Shown in pieces: positions 16,098-24,469 of a stretch of 64,000 nt of DNA (its first letter is position 1; each line of letters begins with the position of its first letter). This DNA is from JAEUTH01 sp039931675. Its GTDB lineage: Bacteria > Bacteroidota > Bacteroidia > AKYH767-A > OLB10. Position numbers and translations under genes: made by a program. The stretch covers positions 1 through 64,000 of the forward strand of contig JBDTRM010000286.1 in NCBI GenBank assembly GCA_039931675.1. Direction: 5' to 3'. The notes below the pieces were generated by a model that was given only the letters and a program-made list of their open reading frames with translations, was not told the DNA's origin and made no database searches.

Positions 16098-18405
16098 TCT
16101 TGAATTGTCGTATTAGTAAACTGTCTTCCAGATTTCTGCGCAGCGATCTTTTTGATGGGGCATCGCCTGTATAAAGTCTGAATAGGAAAATATTTGTGAG
16201 GGTTTTATCCTGCGGAAATATGCGGAAAAATCTTTGTTCTAAAACTTTTAATAATTGAATAGTTTCTTCGGGCAAATCATTTAGTTTTGAAATGCGGTCA
16301 AAGAAAAATAATGGTGATGCAATAGGATGGAAGCCTAAACCTTGTTGATTGGCAGCAAGCCACACGCGTTGAACCGCTTCGCCACCTTTTAAAAATTCAT
16401 TTTCCTGCCCTGATTTTATGCGCAGGAGTGCCACAGCCGATGAATTGATTACAGCATCTTTTGTAAGTTTTTGCAATGCAGCCCCGCCTTTCCATTCTCT
16501 TATTTTTTCAATCACCTCAGCCCCGCTTGCTACACGCAACCCAACCTGGTCCTTAAACGTAAGTTCAAGTGTTGCTATATCCAAACCATCTTTAGTTTGT
16601 TCTGCTTCTTTATCGGTCCAGCGAATTTCTTTTTTGAAAAATTCATAGTGACCTATCGGGTGCAGAAATCTTAACTTCTCCACGGTAGAAACAATATCAG
16701 CAAGTTCAATTATTTCTTCCTGTTGTTGAGCAAATAATAAATCAGCAGGCAATGCTGCATTAATTAATGCTTCAAGTTTATTTTTTTCTATAGGTTTTTT
16801 ATCACCTTTTTTTCTGTTGGTACAGCGCAAGTCTATACTTTTATATAGCTGCTCATCAAGAGTTGAAACCGGCTGATTGCTTTTTGTAAATGAAAGTTCG
16901 GCAACAAGCAAGGGCTGACTTTGCAACGGAAAATATTTTGCAGAAGTTGCGTAACCACTGGTGTTAGCAGCTAATTTCAAATTCTGAAGTGCAGCGCCAA
17001 GTCCAACCTGGGCAAGGCTGTCGAAAGGATCGCTCCAACCGGCTGATTTATTTTTATCATGGAATAAATAAATTTTTTCATCGGATGCATACCATTTCCA
17101 CGGCTGATTATTGCCTGCTGACGGAGCCTGTATGGCATCTTTAATCCAAGACCTTATTAATGTTTCAGGTAAAGTATTTATTGCTGAAGCACCATTAGTT
17201 GAAAGTTGTTGTACTGCATCTTCCATCATCTCATCAGTAAGTTGCGGAAATTCAATTTCAGGATCAGCTTGTTTAACGGGTTTATTTTTGTTGCCGATTA
17301 ATTCTTCAATGTCAACATGATAACGCCCACTCTCATTATATTGATTAAGAAGTATTCTTCGGCTTACATCGGCAGTTATGCCTCCGCCCATAGTTACTGC
17401 ACTCGCTAACTGCGGCCATGTATTTATGGTTTGTTCAATCTCAATCATCGAAGCCTTTAAGCGCGTTGACGAAGTTTCCAAACCTAAAATATCCAGCATA
17501 TATGGAATTTTTTCTTCCGTAGTTTTTAAACTTTTAAGCATGTTGATATCAAGATGATCAACTAAACCATGCAATATACTTCGTTTGGGTTCCAGGTCAA
17601 AACGCTCCACATCAACCATGCAGCGATCACTCGCTTCCATAATTACGGGAATCCCTAACTCACGTGCTTTATAACGGCTTATAATTTTAATATCAAATCC
17701 GTCCGATTCTTCAGCCATCAGATCTAACTTGCCTCCTTCAGTAAAAAAAGCGTCAATGTTATTTTCATTAACACCTTCAGGAAAACATTTTACAATCATG
17801 AAAGGATCAATTTCTAAAATTTCGCGGGCTACTGAATAAACTTTATGCAATCCAAGATTGTGAATACCCGTACGTATCCGGTTCAGGTTAGTAACTTCAA
17901 GGGTATCAAAATCAGCTAAGCGTATTTCTCCGCAAATGCGCTCCATGGCCAAAGTAACCGCCACCGACTGACCAACAGATAAGCCTATAACACCAATTTT
18001 TTTCTGACCTAAAGTTGCCTGCTCCTCTCTTGTAATTTTATTTTGATTGCGGCTCGTACGCAGTCTTATGTATTCATCTTTATCTAATATGTGAACTAAT
18101 CTTTTTGACCAGGGATAAAAAACCCACACTCCATATTCTTCAAGTAATATGTTACCGGCATGAAGAGTAGCTTCTTGTGTAAGTTCATCGGCAGTAAATT
18201 TTCGCCAGGGAAATAAAAGCTTAACAAACTCTCTTAACTGATCTAAAATATTATCGCAAACTGTAAGGCCAGGTGTTGCCAATATTTTTTCAAAAAGCTC
18301 TTTATCAGCAGGGTTACCGATGCGATAAAATAAAGGAGTAAAAATTGAATTAATGCTTTCTTGATCTGCAAATAATTGCGACAGTTTTTCTTTAATGTGT
18401 TTCAT
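16084..18405 (-). CDS. ThiF (E1-like)-nitroreductase fusion, Rv1355c/MoeY-like
   Basis: 773 residues, no signal peptide. An N-terminal region of about 130 residues precedes an E1/ThiF/MoeB-type adenylating domain: nucleotide loop GVIGLSVGQ (138-146), DFDTLEVTNLNR (165-176) with the ATP-contacting acid and Arg. A linker leads to a nitroreductase-like FMN domain starting near APSAGNNQPW (427-436) and running to about 755. The CxxC zinc pairs of canonical ThiF/MoeB are not visible. This architecture matches the Rv1355c (MoeY) family, whose reaction is unknown. It is the first gene of the operon. Confidence 0.82.
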   Translation of the reverse strand: MKHIKEKLSQLFADQESINSIFTPLFYRIGNPADKELFEKILATPGLTVCDNILDQLREFVKLLFPWRKFTADELTQEATLHAGNILLEEYGVWVFYPWSKRLVHILDKDEYIRLRTSRNQNKITREEQATLGQKKIGVIGLSVGQSVAVTLAMERICGEIRLADFDTLEVTNLNRIRTGIHNLGLHKVYSVAREILEIDPFMIVKCFPEGVNENNIDAFFTEGGKLDLMAEESDGFDIKIISRYKARELGIPVIMEASDRCMVDVERFDLEPKRSILHGLVDHLDINMLKSLKTTEEKIPYMLDILGLETSSTRLKASMIEIEQTINTWPQLASAVTMGGGITADVSRRILLNQYNESGRYHVDIEELIGNKNKPVKQADPEIEFPQLTDEMMEDAVQQLSTNGASAINTLPETLIRSWIKDAIQAPSAGNNQPWKWYASDEKIYLFHDKNKSAGWSDPFDSLAQVGLGAALQNLKLAANTSGYATSAKYFPLQSQPLLVAELSFTKSNQPVSTLDEQLYKSIDLRCTNRKKGDKKPIEKNKLEALINAALPADLLFAQQQEEIIELADIVSTVEKLRFLHPIGHYEFFKKEIRWTDKEAEQTKDGLDIATLELTFKDQVGLRVASGAEVIEKIREWKGGAALQKLTKDAVINSSAVALLRIKSGQENEFLKGGEAVQRVWLAANQQGLGFHPIASPLFFFDRISKLNDLPEETIQLLKVLEQRFFRIFPQDKTLTNIFLFRLYTGDAPSKRSLRRNLEDSLLIRQFKNVHI

Positions 18406-18551
18406 CTTAATTATTGGGGGCTAACTTGTGATGCAAATAAGTGATAAATTGTTCACTTAAAATTTGTTAATTTGTAATCTGATGATCGTTTTATTCTAAA
18501 ATAAATAAATTTTTATTGCTAAGTTTTAAATAGTTAGGTAATAGCTTTTTG

Positions 18552-18559
18552 TATATTTG
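18552..18559 (+). promoter_or_regulatory. Possible -7 box for the divergent response regulator
   Basis: TATATTTG matches TAnnTTTG about 77 bp upstream of the receiver gene start. No clear -33 box. The rest of the 230-bp divergent region (18406-18635) is AT-rich. The leftward operon has only an imperfect CTTATTTG candidate. Confidence 0.4.
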
Positions 18560-18635
18560 ATAAATTGTTGCCAAATAACACCGAAATTATTTTAATAATT
18601 GCCCCCGTTTTACACAATCTAATATTATTTACGTA

Positions 18636-19103
18636 ATGGATCAGGAAATTAAAATTCAAGTGCTTTATGTTGATGACGAAGAGAATAATCTGATTGCTTT
18701 CAAAGCGTCTTTCAGGAGAGATTTTACCATTTTTACTGCTTTGTCGGCTGACGAAGCAAAAAAAATTCTTGCAGATACCGAAATTCATGTTCTCATTACC
18801 GACCAGCGTATGCCCGGAACGACAGGATCTGAATTGCTGGCTCAAACTGTTGTCGATTTTCCAGATCAGATTAGAATATTGCTTACTGGTTTTTCTGATA
18901 TTGATGCGCTTAAAGATGCGATTAACCGCGGGCAAATTTACCGCTATCTTCAAAAGCCCTGGAATGATGTTGAACTGAGAGCAACTATTAATGAGGCGTT
19001 TGAGATTTTTCATTTGAAGAGGGAGAAAGAAGCGCTAACGCAAAAGTTAACGCAAACCAATGAACAACTTGAGTTTTACCTGAGACAAAAATTATTGTCG
19101 TAA
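18636..19103 (+). CDS. Response regulator with RpfG-type receiver and coiled-coil tail
   Basis: 155 residues. The receiver (about 7-125) has Asp13-Asp14, the phosphoacceptor Asp56 in LITDQRMPG and a YLQKPW ending; a short helical tail (128-152) follows, with no output domain. It is strikingly similar to the receiver of the hybrid kinase at 12122-13219 (shared VDDEENNLI.F...FR and TDQRMP/SDQRMP), so the two probably arose by duplication. It is transcribed divergently from the five-gene operon and is likely part of the same signalling set. Confidence 0.9.
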   Translation: MDQEIKIQVLYVDDEENNLIAFKASFRRDFTIFTALSADEAKKILADTEIHVLITDQRMPGTTGSELLAQTVVDFPDQIRILLTGFSDIDALKDAINRGQIYRYLQKPWNDVELRATINEAFEIFHLKREKEALTQKLTQTNEQLEFYLRQKLLS

Positions 19104-19149
19104 AATTTAACTTATAAGAACAAGAAATCTAAAACTTTTATAAACCCTT

Positions 19150-19177
19150 CCCGTGGACGTTTTGCTGCGGGCTTTTT
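19150..19177 (+). terminator. Probable terminator after the response regulator
   Basis: CCCG and CGGG arms with a 13-14-nt loop are followed by GCTTTTT about 50 bp past the stop. The stem is short. Confidence 0.5.
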
Positions 19178-19446
19178 AAATCGGGCTAAGAGAGTGAACC
19201 TTAATGCTTTTAGTAACTGATTATTAACTAAAGAGTGAATTTGAGAGTTCAAAAGTAAAACAAATTTTCATTAATACAAACTTGAATAGCATAAATTAGT
19301 GGGTAAAAGTAAAAAATACGATGGCGAAATATGTAAAGTGGTTAAAATGAATGAGAAAAAGTTTGTCGAAACATTCATTTTTTAACCTGAATCAGTTTCG
19401 GAAAGGAAAAAATCGGTTTGCTGGATTATAATCTTATACATAAAAC

Positions 19447-19576
19447 GGGATAAAGAGCGCATTTTCCCACAAAGCCGCAAAGTTCACAAAGTTCACAAAG
19501 TTTAGATTTTCTTAGTGTTCTTGGTTTCTTTGTGGAAATCATCCTGGTAGCTATCGGGAGTGGCAATTTATCCCGT
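19447..19576. repeat. 130-bp nested inverted repeat element
   Basis: Outer arms ACGGGATAAA (19447-19456) and TTTATCCCGT (19567-19576) enclose inner arms TTCCCACAAAG and CTTTGTGGAA, and a tandem AAAGTTCAC run. A half copy of the GATAGCTATCGGG repeat lies near the right end. The element sits in a 539-bp gap (19104-19642) with no gene. Confidence 0.75.
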
Positions 19577-19642
19577 GTTCAGTATAACTAATTTGTAAAA
19601 TTCTTTAGAATTTAATTTCGTCCGGCAGTTGTAAATACACAG

Positions 19643-20215
19643 TTAGTCTTCCATTAATTTAAAACCATTACTTGTAAGTTGTGTTTGAATTTCTGCTAAT
19701 GATATTTTTCCCATGCGGTGAACATTCATTAACCTGTTTGGCGTATAACTGCATAACTCTGCTATGGTATTTATATTTGCTCTTTTAAGCAGGTTAGTAG
19801 TTTTAATTGAAAACTGGAGTGGCGCAAAAGGGTTCCTGGCTTCCGGTGGAGCGGGATAATAAATGTTGCGGTAATACTTTGAAATATTGTAACAATAATT
19901 CTGAAGTTGATTTTGTACTTCAGTGCTATTGCTGCTTTTAATATAAAGTTGCTGCAACTCGTCCTGGTGTTGCAATACAAAATAAGCAATAGCGCCAAGT
20001 GTATTTGCAATTAATTGACGCACCTTCGCATTGCTTGTTAAATATTTATCGCTTAATATGTTGATGGGGTAATCATACATTAAAAAATCAGGGAACAGTT
20101 TCTTGCGTTTTAACGTTATACGAAAATCGAAGTAACCGTTCTCGATAAGATTTACCAATAGCCTGTTGGCTTGAGATCCAACGGGAAAATTTTGCTTTAT
20201 TTCATTAATATCCAT
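19643..20215 (-). CDS. Protein with RNA polymerase alpha C-terminal-like domain
   Basis: 190 residues. The last 55 or so follow the RpoA-CTD pattern (LLKRANINTIAELCSYTPNR, then GKISLAEIQTQL), a double helix-hairpin-helix that in true RpoA contacts UP-element DNA and activators. The N-terminal 130 residues are helical, basic, and unlike the RpoA N-terminal domain. It is therefore not a polymerase subunit but may bind DNA or polymerase. A single-gene transcript is likely. Confidence 0.75.
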   Translation of the reverse strand: MDINEIKQNFPVGSQANRLLVNLIENGYFDFRITLKRKKLFPDFLMYDYPINILSDKYLTSNAKVRQLIANTLGAIAYFVLQHQDELQQLYIKSSNSTEVQNQLQNYCYNISKYYRNIYYPAPPEARNPFAPLQFSIKTTNLLKRANINTIAELCSYTPNRLMNVHRMGKISLAEIQTQLTSNGFKLMED

Positions 20216-20389
20216 TAGCGGGGGAGATTGATTCGGATAATGCGCTAAGATGAAAAAACTTTTTAAATTAGTTTAATCATTACAAGCAATTTATTACAAG
20301 CATAAAGTTGATAACTATACTGAGCTTTTTTATACTAAGTTCGTGATAAGGAAAAGCCCGGCAACGAATGTTTATCGCCAACTTCCATT

Positions 20390-20572
20390 AAAAAAAGCCA
20401 GCCTTTCGGCTGACTCCGGGGTAAACAACTAAACTTATTTATAGCCTTTCGGTTATGCAGCAATCTCCAGAGAGATTGCTTTAAAGATATTGATACCCCA
20501 ATATTCAGTAGAAATAAACGTGCCAACACCAGGTTCCAACTAAAAAAGTTGTGCATCAATGATGATTTGATG
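20390..20572 (-). ncRNA. Candidate structured small RNA
   Basis: Six consecutive hairpins occur in about 180 bp: 20397-20414 (7 bp, GAAA loop on the reverse strand), 20441-20456, 20459-20480 (9 bp perfect), 20487-20504, 20537-20551 and 20554-20572. On the reverse strand the last hairpin is followed by seven T, a textbook terminator, which favours a leftward RNA. The second hairpin pairs better on the forward strand (a G-U there, an A-C mismatch on the reverse), so a leader of the fucosidase gene is the alternative. No known RNA family is recognised, and no convincing promoter is seen. Confidence 0.4.
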
Positions 20573-20597
20573 TAGCTCTTAACCCCACTTATGTTTA

Positions 20598-20605
20598 TAG
20601 TTTTG
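20598..20605 (+). promoter_or_regulatory. Possible -7 box for the fucosidase gene
   Basis: TAGTTTTG matches TAnnTTTG 23 bp before the fucosidase ATG. No TTTG at the usual -33 spacing. Confidence 0.4.
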
Positions 20606-20628
20606 CCGGCTGAAAAACGAAAACGCAA

Positions 20629-22071
20629 ATGAGAAAAACAGTTATTACACTTTTATTTTTAATGCTTGCATTAATCGCATATCCACAGAACAAAAAGATC
20701 AAAGAATATTACCCGCCTACAGATACGCTTGTTCAGCAAAAGCTTAAAATGTGGCAGGGCTATAAATTTGGCTTGCTCATGCATTGGGGAACCTATTCGC
20801 AGTGGGGAATCGTAGAAAGCTGGTCGCTGTGCAGCGAAGACGAAGGTTGGTGCGCCCGCAAAGGTCCTTATGCAAACGATTATGCTGCATACAAAAAGGA
20901 ATATGAAAAACTGCAAACCACTTTTAATCCTGTTAATTTCAATCCTGATAAATGGGCTGCTGCTGCAAAAAATGCGGGAATGAAATATGTTGTCTTCACC
21001 ACCAAACATCATGATGGCTTTTGCATGTTCGATACCAAACAAACTGATTACAAAATTACTTCAGAACTATCTCCTTTTCATACCAATGTAAAAGCTGATG
21101 TAACGAAAGAAATTTTCAATTCATTTCGTAAAGAAAAATTTATGGTGGGCGCTTACTTCAGCAAGCCCGACTGGCATAATGAAAATTACTGGTGGCCTTA
21201 TTTTGCAACGCCCAATCGTATGAGCAATTATGATCCTAAAAAATATCCCGATCGCTGGCAGCAATATGAAGACTTTACTTACAATCAATTGAAAGAGTTG
21301 TGTACCGGCTATGGCAAGCTTGATTTGCTTTGGTTAGATGGCGGATGGGTTCGTCCTGATTCAACTATAACTAAAGAAGAGGAAAGCTGGATTAAAACTC
21401 CGTGGCGTAATGAAATTAACATGCACCGCATAGCAACTATGGCGCGTCAAAATCAACCTGGGATTTTAATTGTTGATCGTTCAGTATATGGATGGTATCA
21501 GAATTATCTTACGCCTGAACAACAGGTGCCCGCCAAGCCATTGCCCTATCCGTGGGAAACCTGCATGACTATGGCTAATTCATGGAGTTATGTGCCCGGT
21601 GATCATTACAAATCAACCAATGAACTCATTCACCTCTTATGCAAAATAGTTTCGCGTGGAGGAAATCTTTTACTCAATATAGCACCATCGCCTTTAGGTG
21701 ATTGGGATAGCACGGCTTATTCGCGATTAGATGAAATAGGGGAGTGGATGAACATTAACAGCGACTGTATTTACGAAACACAACCCTTTGCACCTTATGA
21801 AGAGGGACGGGTTGTTTACACATCAAAAAATAATAACGTGGTGTTTGCCATTTATCTTGCCAATGAAAATGAAAACATGCCTGCAATTATTTCACTGAGT
21901 GGTTTAAACAAAATTAAAATCAAAAATATTTCACTTCTCGGTACCGGAAAAACAAAATGGAAAACTGTTGATGATAAATCCGATAGCTATCGGATCGAAA
22001 TTCAAAATTCTCCATCTACAATAAAATCAATTAAAGAAAAACATGCTTATGTTTATAAAATTGAAATGTGA
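20629..22071 (+). CDS. Alpha-L-fucosidase, glycoside hydrolase family 29
   Basis: 480 residues with a signal peptide (1-20, ending AYPQ), so it acts in the periplasm or outside. It is a retaining exo-glycosidase that releases terminal L-fucose. Family marks: FGLLMHWG (48-54), the KHHDGF substrate pocket (126-131) and the nucleophile Asp237 in LLWLDGGW. The SWSYVP and GNLLLN segments follow, then a C-terminal beta domain. No SusC/SusD, other glycosidase or regulator is nearby, so it is not part of a polysaccharide utilisation locus here. Confidence 0.92.
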   Translation: MRKTVITLLFLMLALIAYPQNKKIKEYYPPTDTLVQQKLKMWQGYKFGLLMHWGTYSQWGIVESWSLCSEDEGWCARKGPYANDYAAYKKEYEKLQTTFNPVNFNPDKWAAAAKNAGMKYVVFTTKHHDGFCMFDTKQTDYKITSELSPFHTNVKADVTKEIFNSFRKEKFMVGAYFSKPDWHNENYWWPYFATPNRMSNYDPKKYPDRWQQYEDFTYNQLKELCTGYGKLDLLWLDGGWVRPDSTITKEEESWIKTPWRNEINMHRIATMARQNQPGILIVDRSVYGWYQNYLTPEQQVPAKPLPYPWETCMTMANSWSYVPGDHYKSTNELIHLLCKIVSRGGNLLLNIAPSPLGDWDSTAYSRLDEIGEWMNINSDCIYETQPFAPYEEGRVVYTSKNNNVVFAIYLANENENMPAIISLSGLNKIKIKNISLLGTGKTKWKTVDDKSDSYRIEIQNSPSTIKSIKEKHAYVYKIEM

Positions 22072-22339
22072 AGAGTGTAACAGGAGATTATCATCCTGAG
22101 CGCATAGCCATCACGAGAGACTTGTCATCCTGAACAGGGCAAAGCGAATAGCTTTGAGCCGGCTATTGTAAGGCCAGGGAACTTTCTACAATTAAAGTAA
22201 GTATTCCATTTGAAGAAAGATGTTTCGCTTCACTCAACAAGACACAGCCCGGTTAATCTCTTGAAATTATAAGAGCATCAATAGCTCATTTTATTTGATA
22301 TCCCTCAAAAAAATCGTTCTTTGTACGAAAACACTTCTA
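22072..22339. other. Intergenic repeat-rich stretch
   Basis: Contains two copies of a TCATCCTGA-type motif (22089 and 22128) of the kind dispersed in Bacteroidota intergenic DNA. No gene or clear promoter is visible. An upstream TTG at 22295 could extend the next gene, but it would precede the signal peptide. Confidence 0.5.
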
Positions 22340-24460
22340 ATGAAAAACAAGCCCTGTTTATTCAGGTATTTCTTAACCTGCGTATTATACTTTACTTTAA
22401 ACAATCTTTCTGCTCAAAGCATTTTTCCACCAGGATATAAATCTTATGCTACTGCATTGCACATTCACGGATTGTCGAATCATAACGGAAGTGCACAACC
22501 TGCAAGCATGCAATGGCATTCTTTTTACGCTGATACCACTAACACACCTGTGCTTTGGTGGACGGACCACAGAGGCGTTTTCACTCAAATTGAAACCTGT
22601 AAATTCAGCTTTAAAGACGGGGTGTATAATGCAGCAGCATTAACTATAACCGGGCTTAAAGGAAGCACGACTACTCCGGTTAAGTGGGTTGGCAAGAAGA
22701 GCAGCGGCTGTGCAGTATCGGTTTCGCTAAACGACTCTTCAGTTTTAATGGCACTAACAACTGATACTACAACCGCTCCTGTAAGATATTTTTCTTTTGC
22801 TCCAAAAGGATCATCGGGTGCTTTGAAAGGATTTCAAAATTTTGTTCGTCCCGTAACTGCACAAACAAAGATTGACCTTGATATAACTCCTGTAGGATTA
22901 AACCCTCTCAATGTTAACAGCAATGTAATTCAGTTTATAGTTTTACTGAGTTATCATTACTATAACGGCACTCCTCAACAACAATCAATAGTTTACAATT
23001 TTGTTGACAACACGCTTCCGTTTAAACGTTCGTATATTGACAGTGCTACCTTGCGCGTAAATGTTCCGGTTATAAATAACGTTATCAACCATGTTACCTT
23101 AAACCTGACTGCCGATGCTGCATATCTGAGAGACGGGATTGATAATGCCATACAGGATTACAAGCTAATGATAAAGTCATCTACGGGCAATTTTACTTCA
23201 GCCCGTTATTCCAACATCACTGTGTATAGCACCGATAATTCAGCTAACAGTCAATACAAGGTATTCAAAAGTTTAGCAAATAATTATGGCATCAACACTG
23301 GAGTTCGTGAATATACAGGCGTTGAATGGAGCACCCATCAGGGGCAACACATGAACGGTTTTCTGCCCGATTCGGCTTCTAACAAATCAATACTTTATAA
23401 TGATAATACTGTTGGGCTTGGCCCTGCTTATTTTGTTGACAATGTTCATCTGCGTGGCGGTGTGGCATCATACAATCATCCGTTTGGCGCGTCAGGTAAT
23501 TTGCAGTCAGCGGCCACACAGGATTACCGCACTGATACTTTAGCTCAAAATTTATTGGCCAATAATGCTTACGGTGCCGACATTATTGAAGTGGGGTATC
23601 TGAATCGTGGTGGCTGTGATTTGGCTCACCATCTAAAACTGTGGGATATCCTTACTGCCAATGGTCTTTTTCTTTATGGTGATGGCGTTACCGATTCGCA
23701 TGGCGGAAGCTGGTATAATACTGGTGCCACAAATAATTCCTTTGTTACCTGGATATGGTCGCAAGACAAAGCCACAATTAATTTAATTGCTTCATTAAAA
23801 AAAGGCAAATCGTTTTTTGGGTCAAACATTGATTACAACAGTAATGAGTTTTATTTTAAAATTGATACTGCCGGAATGGGCGATCGCCTGCCTGCAAAAT
23901 CAAGCGAAGCTTTTATTCAAACGCAGATGACCAATCCTCCCGCAGGTGTGCAATATTTGCTTACGCAAGGATTGTTGCAGCCCGGCATGAATGTTAATTA
24001 TCTCTATCAAGACTTTGTATATGATCCTGCAAGTCCTCCATGCATTTCGCTTGTTGATCCTTGTTTTGTGCGTGTAGCTGTTTATCATAATGGCCTGCCT
24101 TTGTTATTCAGTAATCCAATTGTTTTTACAACCGGTGCGCCTGCCGGTTCGCCATCGCTCTGCATTCCTGCTAAAGATATTAAAGAAGTTACAGGCAATA
24201 AAGAGAATGGCTATAAGATTTATCCAAATCCTGCCACTGGTGCAGTTGAATTAAAAACACGCTGTGAGTCATCATCTGTTTTAAAAATCTCTGTTTTAAA
24301 TGATGCAAATCAATTTGTAAAATGCCTTGGAACGTTTGAAACTGTGGCAGGGGACAGCAAATTTTCTTTAAATCTTTCGGGATTGAAAAGCGGCAGTTAT
24401 TTTATTCTTATTGAAAATGGTATTGATAAAAACATGTTGCCTTTGGTCATATCAAATTAA
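22340..24460 (+). CDS. Exported PHP-type metallohydrolase-like protein with T9SS sorting domain
   Basis: 706 residues from the ATG at 22340, which gives a proper signal peptide ending LSAQ. Just after it come HIHG (41-44) and, about 30 residues on, WWTDHRG (73-79), the first metal-binding motifs of PHP/CehA-like phosphohydrolases. Further on, SYNHPFG and GDGVTDSHGG supply later ligands. A beta domain separates the two halves. The C-terminus (YKIYPNPATG onwards) is a T9SS type A sorting domain, so the protein should be exported to the surface. The substrate is unknown. It lies 9 bp upstream of the HupE-like gene. Confidence 0.75.
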   Translation: MKNKPCLFRYFLTCVLYFTLNNLSAQSIFPPGYKSYATALHIHGLSNHNGSAQPASMQWHSFYADTTNTPVLWWTDHRGVFTQIETCKFSFKDGVYNAAALTITGLKGSTTTPVKWVGKKSSGCAVSVSLNDSSVLMALTTDTTTAPVRYFSFAPKGSSGALKGFQNFVRPVTAQTKIDLDITPVGLNPLNVNSNVIQFIVLLSYHYYNGTPQQQSIVYNFVDNTLPFKRSYIDSATLRVNVPVINNVINHVTLNLTADAAYLRDGIDNAIQDYKLMIKSSTGNFTSARYSNITVYSTDNSANSQYKVFKSLANNYGINTGVREYTGVEWSTHQGQHMNGFLPDSASNKSILYNDNTVGLGPAYFVDNVHLRGGVASYNHPFGASGNLQSAATQDYRTDTLAQNLLANNAYGADIIEVGYLNRGGCDLAHHLKLWDILTANGLFLYGDGVTDSHGGSWYNTGATNNSFVTWIWSQDKATINLIASLKKGKSFFGSNIDYNSNEFYFKIDTAGMGDRLPAKSSEAFIQTQMTNPPAGVQYLLTQGLLQPGMNVNYLYQDFVYDPASPPCISLVDPCFVRVAVYHNGLPLLFSNPIVFTTGAPAGSPSLCIPAKDIKEVTGNKENGYKIYPNPATGAVELKTRCESSSVLKISVLNDANQFVKCLGTFETVAGDSKFSLNLSGLKSGSYFILIENGIDKNMLPLVISN

Positions 24461-24469
24461 GCTACTTGA

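Noticed and set aside
18534..19013. 159-residue reverse frame
   Set aside because: It is the complement of a well-conserved receiver domain.
20335..20628. 97-residue reverse-strand frame over the hairpin region
   Set aside because: Composition looks translated from structured non-coding DNA, and the frame runs through a terminator-like hairpin.
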